DNA of 64,000 nt from Salinispora fenicalii (GTDB lineage Bacteria > Actinomycetota > Actinomycetes > Mycobacteriales > Micromonosporaceae). Below the pieces are notes generated by a model that had not been told where the DNA came from, ran no database searches, and worked only from the letters and a program-made list of their open reading frames with translations. Of this stretch, positions 52,729 through 61,412 are shown in pieces. Position 1 is the first letter of the stretch. Each line of letters opens with the position of its first letter. The stretch is from assembly GCF_000514815.1 (NCBI RefSeq), contig NZ_AZWQ01000022.1, positions 87,678-151,677 on the forward strand, read 5' to 3'. The translations under genes were made by a program, and so were the position numbers.

Positions 52729-54612
52729 TCACGACGCCGGCACCACCCGCCCGACAGTGATCAACCTGGTACAGACGGCGATGTCCGGAGTGCTGATGGT
52801 GACCTCGACGGCGTCCCCCGCACCGAGTAACGGGAAGTACAGCTGATTGAGTCCGCCCCGCAACGGGATCTCCCGGGTGGCCTCGCCCAGGCGCATGGTC
52901 GCGGTCGCGTCGCCGGAGCTCAGGTAGCCGAACTCCACCACGTACGGCCACTCCTCCACCGGCACTTCCAACGGAATCCGGGTCGTTCGCCCGCTCTCCA
53001 CCAGATGCCCGCAGTCGGGCACCGTGCCTGGCAGAACCTTGACTCCCTCGATCCGAACCGGACGGATTCGACCCTCCGCATCGAAGGTCACCGGCAGCTC
53101 GGCCACCTCGACGAATTCCGGCCGGCGCTCCGCCGGCCGGAAGAAGTGCGACTGAAGGTTGTCCGGCCAGAAATAGCCGGCGACGACCCGGTCGGGAACG
53201 ATCGTGTCCAGGAAGACGGTGTCCGCTGGCGCGGCGGCAAGTTCGGCCTGCGTCGTGGCGAGGTATTCCCGGCCGTGCTTGGTGCTCCAGTTCTCCCCGA
53301 ACTGCACGGTGCTCCACACCGTTCCGAGCCCAACCGCGACCAGGGCGGCGATCGCAACCCGACCAAGCGCGCTGGAGTCGAACGCCCACGGGCCCCCCGG
53401 TAGCGGTCCGGGGGCGTACCGGGTCTCCTCGCTGTCCTCGCGGAGCCCGAACAGGGCCACCCCGATGCAGATCGCGGCTACCGGAACCACGTCAGCCACG
53501 AAGCGGGGGACGGTACCCACTATCGGACCGAGCGCGCCACCGAGGCGGGTCACCGCGAAGAGTGCCGCGACCAGGCCGAGGTAGCAGGCCAGGAGCAGCC
53601 AGGCCCGCGCCGCCGACGGTCGCCGGCGGACCGTCACCACGACCAGTGTCGCCAGCACCAGCCACGACAGCCACATCGCGACCGGATAGGGATCCACCAA
53701 CGGCGGCCCATCACCGGCGTACACCCAACGCCACGGACCCCCAAGCAGGCCCGGCACGACGGTCGCACCGACCAGGTCACCGAGGAAGGTAAAAACCTGA
53801 CCGGGCGAGGTCAGCTGGTCCAGCGCACGAGCCGGTCGGGTCAGGTAGAACGCCAGGTAGGCCCCGGAGAGCACGGTGAGCAACAGCCAGGCCTGCCAGT
53901 GCCGGCGCAGCGCCGTAACCAGGCTGCGCCACGGCGAGCCGTCGGTGAACAAGAAGACTGTCAGCAGGAACAACAGCGGCGCTATCAACAGCGCCTTCGG
54001 GTCGAACAGCAGGCCGAACAGCAGCCACAGGGCGACCATCGCGAGGTGCCTGCGACGACCGCTGCGCACGTACCGGACCTGCGCCCGCACCGCCAAGACC
54101 AGGGCGAGCTGCACCGGCAACAGGAGCAGCCCGACCAGCCACAGCGACGACACCTCCAGCGTCAGCGGGCTGAACAAAAAGAGAGCCAACGGGACCAGCA
54201 GACCCCAGCCCGGCCGCAGCAGGTCGCGCAGCAGTCGATAGACGGCGACACCCACGGCCGCCTGCCCCACCGCCAGCATCAGCACCCAGGGCCAGGTGGC
54301 GAAGCCGGCCAGCCGCACCATCAGCCACGCTGTCAACAGGCCGCCGGGCATCAGGTGGTTGTTGAAGGTTCGCAGCAGGAAATCCACGTCCAACCGGGCA
54401 TCAAGAGCCTGGGCGGCGATGACGAACTCGTCCTGGGAGAACCAGCCACGTGTGGCGAGGCCGGCCCGCCAGGCCACCGACACCACGATGAGGGCTACCG
54501 CCACCGCTGTGACCCGGTCCAGACGAAACTGCAGCACGAACGCTCTCGGCTCGTCGGACACGGGCGCAGCGGGTTCCGCAGGTGCCACAGCCCCAGCCTC
54601 TGGCATTGACAT
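52729..54612 (-). CDS. Polytopic membrane protein of the envelope-glycan locus
   Basis: A 627-residue protein with a short cytoplasmic head, about 11 membrane segments (from residue 33), and a C-terminal extracytoplasmic domain of about 200 residues. An early loop GWFSQDEFVIAAQALDARLD is of the acidic kind seen in GT-C enzymes and in Rv0226c-like mycobacterial proteins. The C-terminal domain (WSTKHGREYLATTQAELAAA onward, with strands ending PDIAVCTRLITVGRVVP) may bind carbohydrate. It starts the minus-strand operon, diverging from the arabinosyltransferase gene. Function is inferred only from setting and topology. Confidence 0.78.
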   Translation of the reverse strand: MSMPEAGAVAPAEPAAPVSDEPRAFVLQFRLDRVTAVAVALIVVSVAWRAGLATRGWFSQDEFVIAAQALDARLDVDFLLRTFNNHLMPGGLLTAWLMVRLAGFATWPWVLMLAVGQAAVGVAVYRLLRDLLRPGWGLLVPLALFLFSPLTLEVSSLWLVGLLLLPVQLALVLAVRAQVRYVRSGRRRHLAMVALWLLFGLLFDPKALLIAPLLFLLTVFLFTDGSPWRSLVTALRRHWQAWLLLTVLSGAYLAFYLTRPARALDQLTSPGQVFTFLGDLVGATVVPGLLGGPWRWVYAGDGPPLVDPYPVAMWLSWLVLATLVVVTVRRRPSAARAWLLLACYLGLVAALFAVTRLGGALGPIVGTVPRFVADVVPVAAICIGVALFGLREDSEETRYAPGPLPGGPWAFDSSALGRVAIAALVAVGLGTVWSTVQFGENWSTKHGREYLATTQAELAAAPADTVFLDTIVPDRVVAGYFWPDNLQSHFFRPAERRPEFVEVAELPVTFDAEGRIRPVRIEGVKVLPGTVPDCGHLVESGRTTRIPLEVPVEEWPYVVEFGYLSSGDATATMRLGEATREIPLRGGLNQLYFPLLGAGDAVEVTISTPDIAVCTRLITVGRVVPAS

Positions 54613-54774
54613 GCTCGGCAGCCTGCCACACGCTTACACGCCGTGGGGGGTGGCCGTCCATCCACATTCGTCACACCATTCGTTGGTGCCACCCCGCCCA
54701 CCCCCGGTCCCGGCTACGTCGCTCGACCGTCGTCGGCTGCCGGTACCCGTACCGCCCGGCGGAACAGGAGCGAC

Positions 54775-57700
54775 ATGCGTGCAGAGGTGACCAGTGGTGC
54801 CGGAACGCAGCCGAATCGACCCCGACGGCTGGCCCAAGGATTCCGGCACCTCGCCATCTGCGTCGTCCTCACCGCCCTCGCCTTCCAACAGGCACCTGGG
54901 CTGATCGCCCCCGACACCAAGGTCGATCTGAACGTCAATCCCGCCGGGTGGCTGCTCCGCTCGCTGCACCTCTGGGACCCCGCCGGCGCCTTCGGCCAGC
55001 TACAGAACCAGGCCTACGGGTACCTCTGGCCAATGGGTCCGTTCTTCCTGGTGGGTTCGGAGCTTGGCCTGGCACCGTGGGTGGTCCAACGGTTGTGGTG
55101 GGCGCTGCTCTTCTGCGTCGCCTACCTGGGCGTGGTGCGGCTGGCCGGCAGCCTCGGCATCGGCTCGCCCACCGGACGCATGATCGCTGGTATCGCCTTC
55201 GCCCTGTCGCCCCGGATCCTCACCCAGCTCGGCTGGTCCTCGGTCGAATCCTGGCCCAGCGCGGTGGCGCCGTGGGTGCTGATCCCCCTGGTCGGCCTCG
55301 CCCACGGTGCACCCCTGCGTCGGGCAGTCGCGGGGTCAGCACTCGCCGTGGCCTGTGCGGGCGGGGTCAATGCGACCGCCGTGTTCGCGGTGGTGCCGCT
55401 CGCTCTGCTCTGGCTCGCCACCCTCGCGCCGATCCGCCGCCGGATCAGTGCAATCGCCGCCTGGTGTGGTGCGGTGGCCCTGGCCACTGCCTGGTGGCTG
55501 GTTCCACTACTCATTCTCGGGCGGTACAGCCCACCGTTCCTCGACTACATCGAAACCGCCCAGAGCACCACCAGCGTGACCGACGCCGTGACGACGCTCC
55601 GCGGCGCGTCCTACTGGCTGGCGTACCTGGCCTCCCCGGTTGAGCAGGCAATCCCCGGCGGCGCCCGGCTAGCCAACGAGCTGACGCTGATCCTCGCCAC
55701 GCTCGCCGTCGCCGCCCTGGGAGTACTGGGGCTTTCCCGGCGCGGGATGCCACACCGCCGCTTCCTCGTCACCGGCCTGGTGCTCGGCGCCGCAATGGTC
55801 GGGTTCGGACACGTCAGCGACCTCCCCAATCTCCTCGCCGGAGAAGGGCGACAGTTCCTCGACGGGGTCGGCGCACCACTGCGGAACACCCACAAGTTCG
55901 ACGTCCTGCTCCGTCTACCGCTAGCGCTCGGATTGGCCCACCTGGTCAGCCTGGTCGCGCGGGCAGCGCGTACCGCGCCCACCGCGCGACGCAAGCCGGC
56001 CGTCGCGCGGGCCTGGATCACCACCGGCGTGACCATGGCAGCGGTCGCGGCGGTCGCCAGCCCGGCGATCGTCGGCGGACTCGCCACCCCCGGAAGCGCA
56101 CGGGAAGTACCCCGATACTGGCAGGAGGCCACCGACTGGCTGGACGCGAACACCGGCCCGGGACGGGTGCTCGTCGTCCCCGGAGCACGCCGTCCCGCCT
56201 ACGACTGGGGCAGCACCACCGACGAGATCACCCAACCGCTGTTGGAGAGCAACTGGGCGGTACGTAACTCCATCCCCTTCACCCCGCCCACCACCATTCG
56301 GCTCCTGGACGCAATCGAAGCCACGCTCAGCTCCGGCGCCGGCTCGACGGGCCTCGCCGACCTCCTCGCCCGCTCCGGGATCAGCCATGTCCTGTTCCGA
56401 GCCGACCTCGACCACGGTCGCTCCGACACGACCCGCCCCGCCGTGGTTCGTCAGGCCCTGCAGCGCTCACCGGGGCTGACCCAGGTCACCACCTTCGGCC
56501 CGGTCCGGGGTGGGCCGGAGAAGGCGGGCGAACATCGCGACCAGGGACTCGATGTGCCGGGACGGGCACTCGAGGTCTACCAGGTCACCCGCCGGGTGGA
56601 GCCAGTCGTCGCCTACGACCGAACGGATGTCGCCACCGTCGTCGGCGGCCCGGAATCGCTGCTCGACCTCGCCGCGGCGGGCCTGTTGAGCCCGGCCCCC
56701 ACGATCCTGGCCGGCGACGCGGATGCCGACGACGGCTACGGGCCGGTCGCGCTGACCGACGGACTTCGGCGCCGTGAGGTCTCCTTCGGTCGGTCCCAGG
56801 ACAACGTCTCGCACACCCGCACCGCTGACGAACCCCTCGCGCCGTCGGCACCCGCACACGACTACCTGCCCGACTGGGCGGCGAACTGGTCCACCGTGGC
56901 GCAGTTCGAAGGCATCAACTCGATCCTTACCTCAACAGCGCGCGCACAGGTCAGCGTCCCCGGCGGGAACCGCTCCGAGCATCAGCCGTACGCGGCGATG
57001 GACGGCGACCCGACGACCTCCTGGCAGTCCGCCCCGTACAGCCACGGCGATCGGCAGTGGATCGAGGTAGCGCTGGAGAACCCCACCAACATCACAAAGG
57101 TGGAGCTCAACTTCGACCTGACGGCGGACGTGGTGCCGACCGCGGTGACCGTCACCGCCGGATACGAGAGCCGGACCGTGGAGAGCTTCAGCGATCGAAT
57201 GACCTTCGACCTGACGGGCATCCACGCCACCCAGCGGATCCGCATCGCCATCGACGACACCTTCGCCCTCCGCCCACTCGGCACGGGGGTGGTGGGGGTC
57301 TCCGAAATCAGCATCCCGGGCATCCAGACCAGTCGCACCCTCCGGCTGCCGGACGCACCCGCCACCGACCAACCACCGGCCGTCGTCGTCTCCGCCGATC
57401 CCCGCACGCCCGCCTGCTTCATGGTTGACGGGAAACCGCACTGTTCCACCAACGCGATCCGCGGCTCAGAGGATGGACGCACGATCGACCGTACGCTCAC
57501 CCTGCCCGCTGCCGGGACCTACGACCCACAGGTGTGGGCCCGCCCGATGGACGGCTCCGCCCTACACACGGCCCTGGACCAGGCGGTGACCGCCACCCAG
57601 GCACTGGGCCTCGCGCCCGAGGTAAGCGTCTCGTCAACCGGCGTCCCACATCCGACCCGCCGCCCCGGCGCGGTGTTGGATGGGGACCCGGCCACCAGCT

Positions 57701-59082
57701 GGTCACCGTCGATCGACGATGACGCCCCGATCCTGCGCCTCACCTGGCTCAAGCCCCAGGAGGTCAGCGGCCTTCGCTTCACCGTCGACCCGGCCGTCGC
57801 GGCCACCCGGCTCGGCAGCGTACGGGTGATCGCCGACGATGGCATCCGCGCCGGCCTGCTCGGTGAGGACGGAGTGCTGACCCTGGATCCGCCGGCCCGA
57901 ACCAGCGAGATCACCATCCAGTTCCTCGATTCGCCCTCCGCCACCAGCATCGATCCGTACGGACTTCAGTTGCCCGAGCCCCTACCGATCGCGGTCGGGG
58001 AGATCACCGTACTTCCGGGCGCCCCCACCAGCCCAGCAGACCTGGACACACCCTTAACGCTGGACTGCGGCTCCGGCCCAACGCTGACGATCGGCGAAGA
58101 GCCGGTAGCCACCGCCCTACGCGGCACGATGCGGGACTTCCTGGAGCTAAGGGAGGTTCCGGCCGAGCCGTGCGGCACCGACACCGAGATGCCGCTCGGC
58201 GCCACCGAGCACCGCCTCGTCGCCTCCGCCAGCGACATCGCCACGCCGACCCGGGTCGCTCTCGTACCGCAGCAGAGCACGGATGTGATGGCACCGAGCG
58301 CCCTCGACGTCACCACATGGGATGTGACCGAGCGGCGGGTGCAGGTCGCGGAGCACCCCGTCGAACGGGTACTCGCGGTACGGGAGAACACCAACCGGGG
58401 CTGGCAGGCCACGCTCGCCGGCGAGCCGCTGCGCCCCGTTGTCGTCGACGGCTGGCAGCAGGGCTGGGTGTTGCCCGCCGGAACCGCGGGCGAGGTCATC
58501 CTGCGCTTCACCCCGGACGGCCCGTACCAGGTGGCGCTCCTGACCGGAGGCGTCCTGCTCCTGGGCGTCGCACTCCTCGCGCTGCTTCCCGAACGTCGCC
58601 GTAGCGGCCCGGCCCAACCGGCTCGTCGACCGCGGCGCCGAGCCCCCCGCGCCCTGCCCCTGCTCGCGGTCGGCGCTATTGCCCTGATCCTGCTCGGTGG
58701 CCTCGTCGGTGCGGTACTCGTCGCCGCTGGGGTCCTGCTCGCCCTCCCCGGTTCGCTGCGCAGCCCGCGGTCGACCGACCCCCGCTGGGTCCGGCTCGCC
58801 CCCCGGTTCGCCGAGTCCTGGCTCCCCACCGTCCTCGTCCTCTTCGCCGGCTGGACACACCTGGACGCCACCCAACGGCACACCGCCGCCCTTCCGCAGC
58901 TGCTGACGGTCCTCGCCCTCGGCTGCCTCTGGTTGTCGACCTGCCTTCGACGCCAGCCCGTCCACCGCGTTCCCCAACGCCCCGCCACGGTGCCGCCAGC
59001 GGTGGAGGTACCCATACAGTCGCGTGGTGGCGTCGCCGCGGCCACCTCCTGGCGGGACTCCGACCCCTCGGGAATCGTGTGA
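54775..59082 (+). CDS. aftD: AftD-type alpha-(1->3)-arabinofuranosyltransferase
   Basis: Very large (1435 residues) GT-C membrane enzyme expected to add branching arabinofuranose from decaprenyl-phosphoarabinose to cell-envelope arabinan, outside the membrane. The N-terminal half is polytopic. It carries APDTKVDLNVNP near residue 45, with the candidate catalytic Asp in the first loop, and the family segment LHLWDPAGAFGQLQNQAYGY. The extracytoplasmic half has two F5/8C discoidin-like carbohydrate-binding regions, near residue 730 (MDGDPTTSWQSAPYSHGDRQ) and near 955 (LDGDPATSWSP). Two more membrane segments lie near 1255-1330. The ATG at 54775 has AGGAG five bases ahead. The next gene overlaps it by GTGA. 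Confidence 0.92.
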   Translation: MRAEVTSGAGTQPNRPRRLAQGFRHLAICVVLTALAFQQAPGLIAPDTKVDLNVNPAGWLLRSLHLWDPAGAFGQLQNQAYGYLWPMGPFFLVGSELGLAPWVVQRLWWALLFCVAYLGVVRLAGSLGIGSPTGRMIAGIAFALSPRILTQLGWSSVESWPSAVAPWVLIPLVGLAHGAPLRRAVAGSALAVACAGGVNATAVFAVVPLALLWLATLAPIRRRISAIAAWCGAVALATAWWLVPLLILGRYSPPFLDYIETAQSTTSVTDAVTTLRGASYWLAYLASPVEQAIPGGARLANELTLILATLAVAALGVLGLSRRGMPHRRFLVTGLVLGAAMVGFGHVSDLPNLLAGEGRQFLDGVGAPLRNTHKFDVLLRLPLALGLAHLVSLVARAARTAPTARRKPAVARAWITTGVTMAAVAAVASPAIVGGLATPGSAREVPRYWQEATDWLDANTGPGRVLVVPGARRPAYDWGSTTDEITQPLLESNWAVRNSIPFTPPTTIRLLDAIEATLSSGAGSTGLADLLARSGISHVLFRADLDHGRSDTTRPAVVRQALQRSPGLTQVTTFGPVRGGPEKAGEHRDQGLDVPGRALEVYQVTRRVEPVVAYDRTDVATVVGGPESLLDLAAAGLLSPAPTILAGDADADDGYGPVALTDGLRRREVSFGRSQDNVSHTRTADEPLAPSAPAHDYLPDWAANWSTVAQFEGINSILTSTARAQVSVPGGNRSEHQPYAAMDGDPTTSWQSAPYSHGDRQWIEVALENPTNITKVELNFDLTADVVPTAVTVTAGYESRTVESFSDRMTFDLTGIHATQRIRIAIDDTFALRPLGTGVVGVSEISIPGIQTSRTLRLPDAPATDQPPAVVVSADPRTPACFMVDGKPHCSTNAIRGSEDGRTIDRTLTLPAAGTYDPQVWARPMDGSALHTALDQAVTATQALGLAPEVSVSSTGVPHPTRRPGAVLDGDPATSWSPSIDDDAPILRLTWLKPQEVSGLRFTVDPAVAATRLGSVRVIADDGIRAGLLGEDGVLTLDPPARTSEITIQFLDSPSATSIDPYGLQLPEPLPIAVGEITVLPGAPTSPADLDTPLTLDCGSGPTLTIGEEPVATALRGTMRDFLELREVPAEPCGTDTEMPLGATEHRLVASASDIATPTRVALVPQQSTDVMAPSALDVTTWDVTERRVQVAEHPVERVLAVRENTNRGWQATLAGEPLRPVVVDGWQQGWVLPAGTAGEVILRFTPDGPYQVALLTGGVLLLGVALLALLPERRRSGPAQPARRPRRRAPRALPLLAVGAIALILLGGLVGAVLVAAGVLLALPGSLRSPRSTDPRWVRLAPRFAESWLPTVLVLFAGWTHLDATQRHTAALPQLLTVLALGCLWLSTCLRRQPVHRVPQRPATVPPAVEVPIQSRGGVAAATSWRDSDPSGIV

Positions 59083-60350
59083 GCCGGCGAACCGACGATG
59101 TGGACGGTTCGCGGACGCCTTCCCCGAGCACCGGCGCCCGGGCACTCGGTACCGCCGGCCTAGCCGTGACCGCCGCGGGGCTGCTGGGCAACGGACTCGC
59201 CTATCTCGCCCCGGTACTGGCAGCCCGCCAGCTCGACTCCGCCGAGCTCAGTGCGCTCGCCACCACGCTCGGCCTGATCGCCATCGCGAGCGTGCCGGGG
59301 TTCGGCCTGCAGCTCGCCGTCGCCGTGCACCACGCGAAGCACGGTCCCACTCAGACCCGCCGAGCCGCCCGGCTGACCGCCGCGCTCTGCGCATCCGCCC
59401 TGATCCTCGCCACCCCGCTACTCATCACAAGCTTGCGGCTTCCGGTCGAGGCCCTCCTCCTCTCGGCGATCACCACGGCCGCCATCGTGCTCTCCTGCCG
59501 AACGTTGGGGGAGCTCCAAGGCGGGCAACGGTTCGTTCGACTGGCCATCGCTATGGGGCTGCTGGCCGCCGGTCGCTACGGCGGAGTGCTGGTCGGGCTG
59601 CTGCTGGATGCCGGCCTAACCGGATCCCTGCTGCTCGGCGCCGGGACCGCCACGCTCACCCCGGTCGGGCTCGCCGCGCTGGCCCGGCCGGCTGCCCCGG
59701 CGGCCCCCGCCACGGCGCCACCGCTGGCTGCCCGCCAGATTCTGACCGGCTGCGCCGCGATGCTCGCCATGCTCGTCGTCTCGTACGTGGACCTCTTCCT
59801 CGCCCGTCAGCTGCTGCCAGCCGACGACTCCGGCGGGTACGCGGTGGGGACGGTGCTGACCAAGGGCGCACTCTGGGCGCCGCAGGTCGCCACCGTACTC
59901 GCCTTGCCCCGGCTGGCCCGCGACGATCGGTTTAGTCGGGCCGTTGCGCTCGCCGTCACTGCCGGCTGCGGCGTACTACTGATTCTCGGCTCGGCCTTCG
60001 CCGGCACCCTGGCCTTCCAACTCGCCGGCGGCTCGGACTACGCCCACCTGGGACCGCTCGCGCCGCTCTTCGCCGCGGTCGGGGCACTCTGGGCCATCGC
60101 TTTCGTCCTGCTGAACGCGGCAGTCGCCACCGGCGTCCGCTGGCCCGCCGCGCCGCTGTGGGTGGGCAGCATCCTGCTGACGACGGTCGCGCTGTGGACC
60201 GCTCCGCGGACCGTCGCCGGACTGCTCTGGCCCACCCTGGGAGCCGCCGTGGTCACGACCCTGGTCATGACACTCCGAACGTGGATGTCGACACCAACGC
60301 GAGCCGGCCGGCGGGTTCCGGCGCCGCGGCGGGCGTCAGCGGGGAGCTGA
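59079..60350 (+). CDS. Flippase-like polysaccharide export membrane protein
   Basis: A 423-residue polytopic protein with about 12 hydrophobic segments and no large soluble domain, resembling the MOP/PST flippase group that moves lipid-linked sugars across the membrane. The N-terminal segment LAVTAAGLLGNGLAYLAPVL with LAARQLDSAELSAL is typical. Its GTG start overlaps the stop of the arabinosyltransferase gene (59079-59082), so the two are coupled. It may flip the lipid-linked donor or product; that is inference. Its 3' end overlaps the convergent nudC by 15 bases. Confidence 0.82.
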   Translation: MSRRTDDVDGSRTPSPSTGARALGTAGLAVTAAGLLGNGLAYLAPVLAARQLDSAELSALATTLGLIAIASVPGFGLQLAVAVHHAKHGPTQTRRAARLTAALCASALILATPLLITSLRLPVEALLLSAITTAAIVLSCRTLGELQGGQRFVRLAIAMGLLAAGRYGGVLVGLLLDAGLTGSLLLGAGTATLTPVGLAALARPAAPAAPATAPPLAARQILTGCAAMLAMLVVSYVDLFLARQLLPADDSGGYAVGTVLTKGALWAPQVATVLALPRLARDDRFSRAVALAVTAGCGVLLILGSAFAGTLAFQLAGGSDYAHLGPLAPLFAAVGALWAIAFVLLNAAVATGVRWPAAPLWVGSILLTTVALWTAPRTVAGLLWPTLGAAVVTTLVMTLRTWMSTPTRAGRRVPAPRRASAGS

Positions 60351-61277
60351 CGCGGCTGCTTCGTCCTCGGCCAGCCAGCTGTTGAGCAAATGGTGACCGA
60401 TCGAGTCCAATCGGCCGAGCCGATGCCCTGCCGCCGCCCGCTGACGCAGCTCGGCACGAGTGAACCATCGCGCCTCCAGCAGCTCGACCCCGTCCACCCG
60501 GATCTCGTCGGATCCGGCGGTGGCCCGGAAGCCCACCATCAGCCCCGCCGGAAACGGCCAGGCCTGCGACCCCTGGTACGCCACGTCGGTCACCACGACG
60601 CCCGCTTCTTCGGCTACCTCCCGCCGGACCGCGTCTTCCAACGTCTCTCCCACCTCGACGAAGCCGGCGAGGGTCGAAAACGCGTTCTCAGCCGCCCCGT
60701 TGTGCCGGGCCAACAGGCAACGACCGGGCGAGCCAGCTGTCTCCACCAGCACGATGATGGCGGGCTCAATCCGGGGAAAGTACAGCCGGGCACAGTCCGG
60801 CTCCGTACACCGTCGGGCATGCCCGGCATCCTGGACGCTGGTCACCCCACCGCACGTGCCGCAGTACCGCTGCTGCCGGTGCCAGTGCAGCAGACCGCGC
60901 GCGTACGCCTGGATGGCTGCCTCGGCTGGGCTGAGCTGCCCGACGAGCCCGCGCACATCTACCGTCCGCGCTGCCCCGGCAGCCGCCAGGGCGGCGTCCT
61001 CAGTGAGCTTGGAGAGGTCCACCGCGAAGACTGCTTGCCCCGCGACGAAACCGAGGAAGACCGTCTCCGCCGCGGCGGCGCGAGCCGTTGTCGCCGCTTC
61101 GCCGCTCAGCCGAACCGGCACCGCACCATTGACCAGGCAGCGGTCCTGCCACAACGGCAGCACTCTGGCATCTGCCGCGCCCAGTAGCGTCGCCAGTCGA
61201 TCCGGATCGGCGCGGAGGGCACCGGCCCGATCCACCCAACCACCGCCGTACGCCAGGGTCACCTCATCCTCCCGCAT
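60336..61277 (-). CDS. nudC: NADH pyrophosphatase / NAD-cap hydrolase (Nudix)
   Basis: Hydrolyses NAD(H), and in other bacteria removes NAD caps from RNA. The 313-residue protein has an N-terminal NudC domain. A zinc ribbon (CGTCGG and CTEPDC, about 138-160) follows, then the Nudix box GFVEVGETLEDAVRREVAEEAG-type signature split over residues about 210-232, and the NudC specificity motif as SQAWPFP instead of the usual SQPWPFP. I use the ATG at 61277, with GGTGGGA four bases ahead; a GTG nine bases earlier is possible. It converges on the flippase-like gene. Confidence 0.93.
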   Translation of the reverse strand: MREDEVTLAYGGGWVDRAGALRADPDRLATLLGAADARVLPLWQDRCLVNGAVPVRLSGEAATTARAAAAETVFLGFVAGQAVFAVDLSKLTEDAALAAAGAARTVDVRGLVGQLSPAEAAIQAYARGLLHWHRQQRYCGTCGGVTSVQDAGHARRCTEPDCARLYFPRIEPAIIVLVETAGSPGRCLLARHNGAAENAFSTLAGFVEVGETLEDAVRREVAEEAGVVVTDVAYQGSQAWPFPAGLMVGFRATAGSDEIRVDGVELLEARWFTRAELRQRAAAGHRLGRLDSIGHHLLNSWLAEDEAAASAPR

Positions 61278-61373
61278 GGATCCCACCGTCGCACGTCCAG
61301 ACCGATCCGCGGGGATCGGGGGAGACGCGACACGCGATGCAAGACGCGACCTGCCGCCACGGGCACACGTTGG

Positions 61374-61402
61374 TTACCGTAGTTTCCATCTGGGTGTGAT
61401 AA
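61374..61402 (+). promoter_or_regulatory. Predicted promoter of the VanW-family gene
   Basis: TTACCG (61374-61379) and TGATAA (61397-61402) are separated by 17 bases, with TG just upstream of the -10. A transcript starting 6-8 bases later would begin almost at the GTG at 61413, suggesting a leaderless message. Confidence 0.5.
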
Positions 61403-61412
61403 CTGCCCAAGC

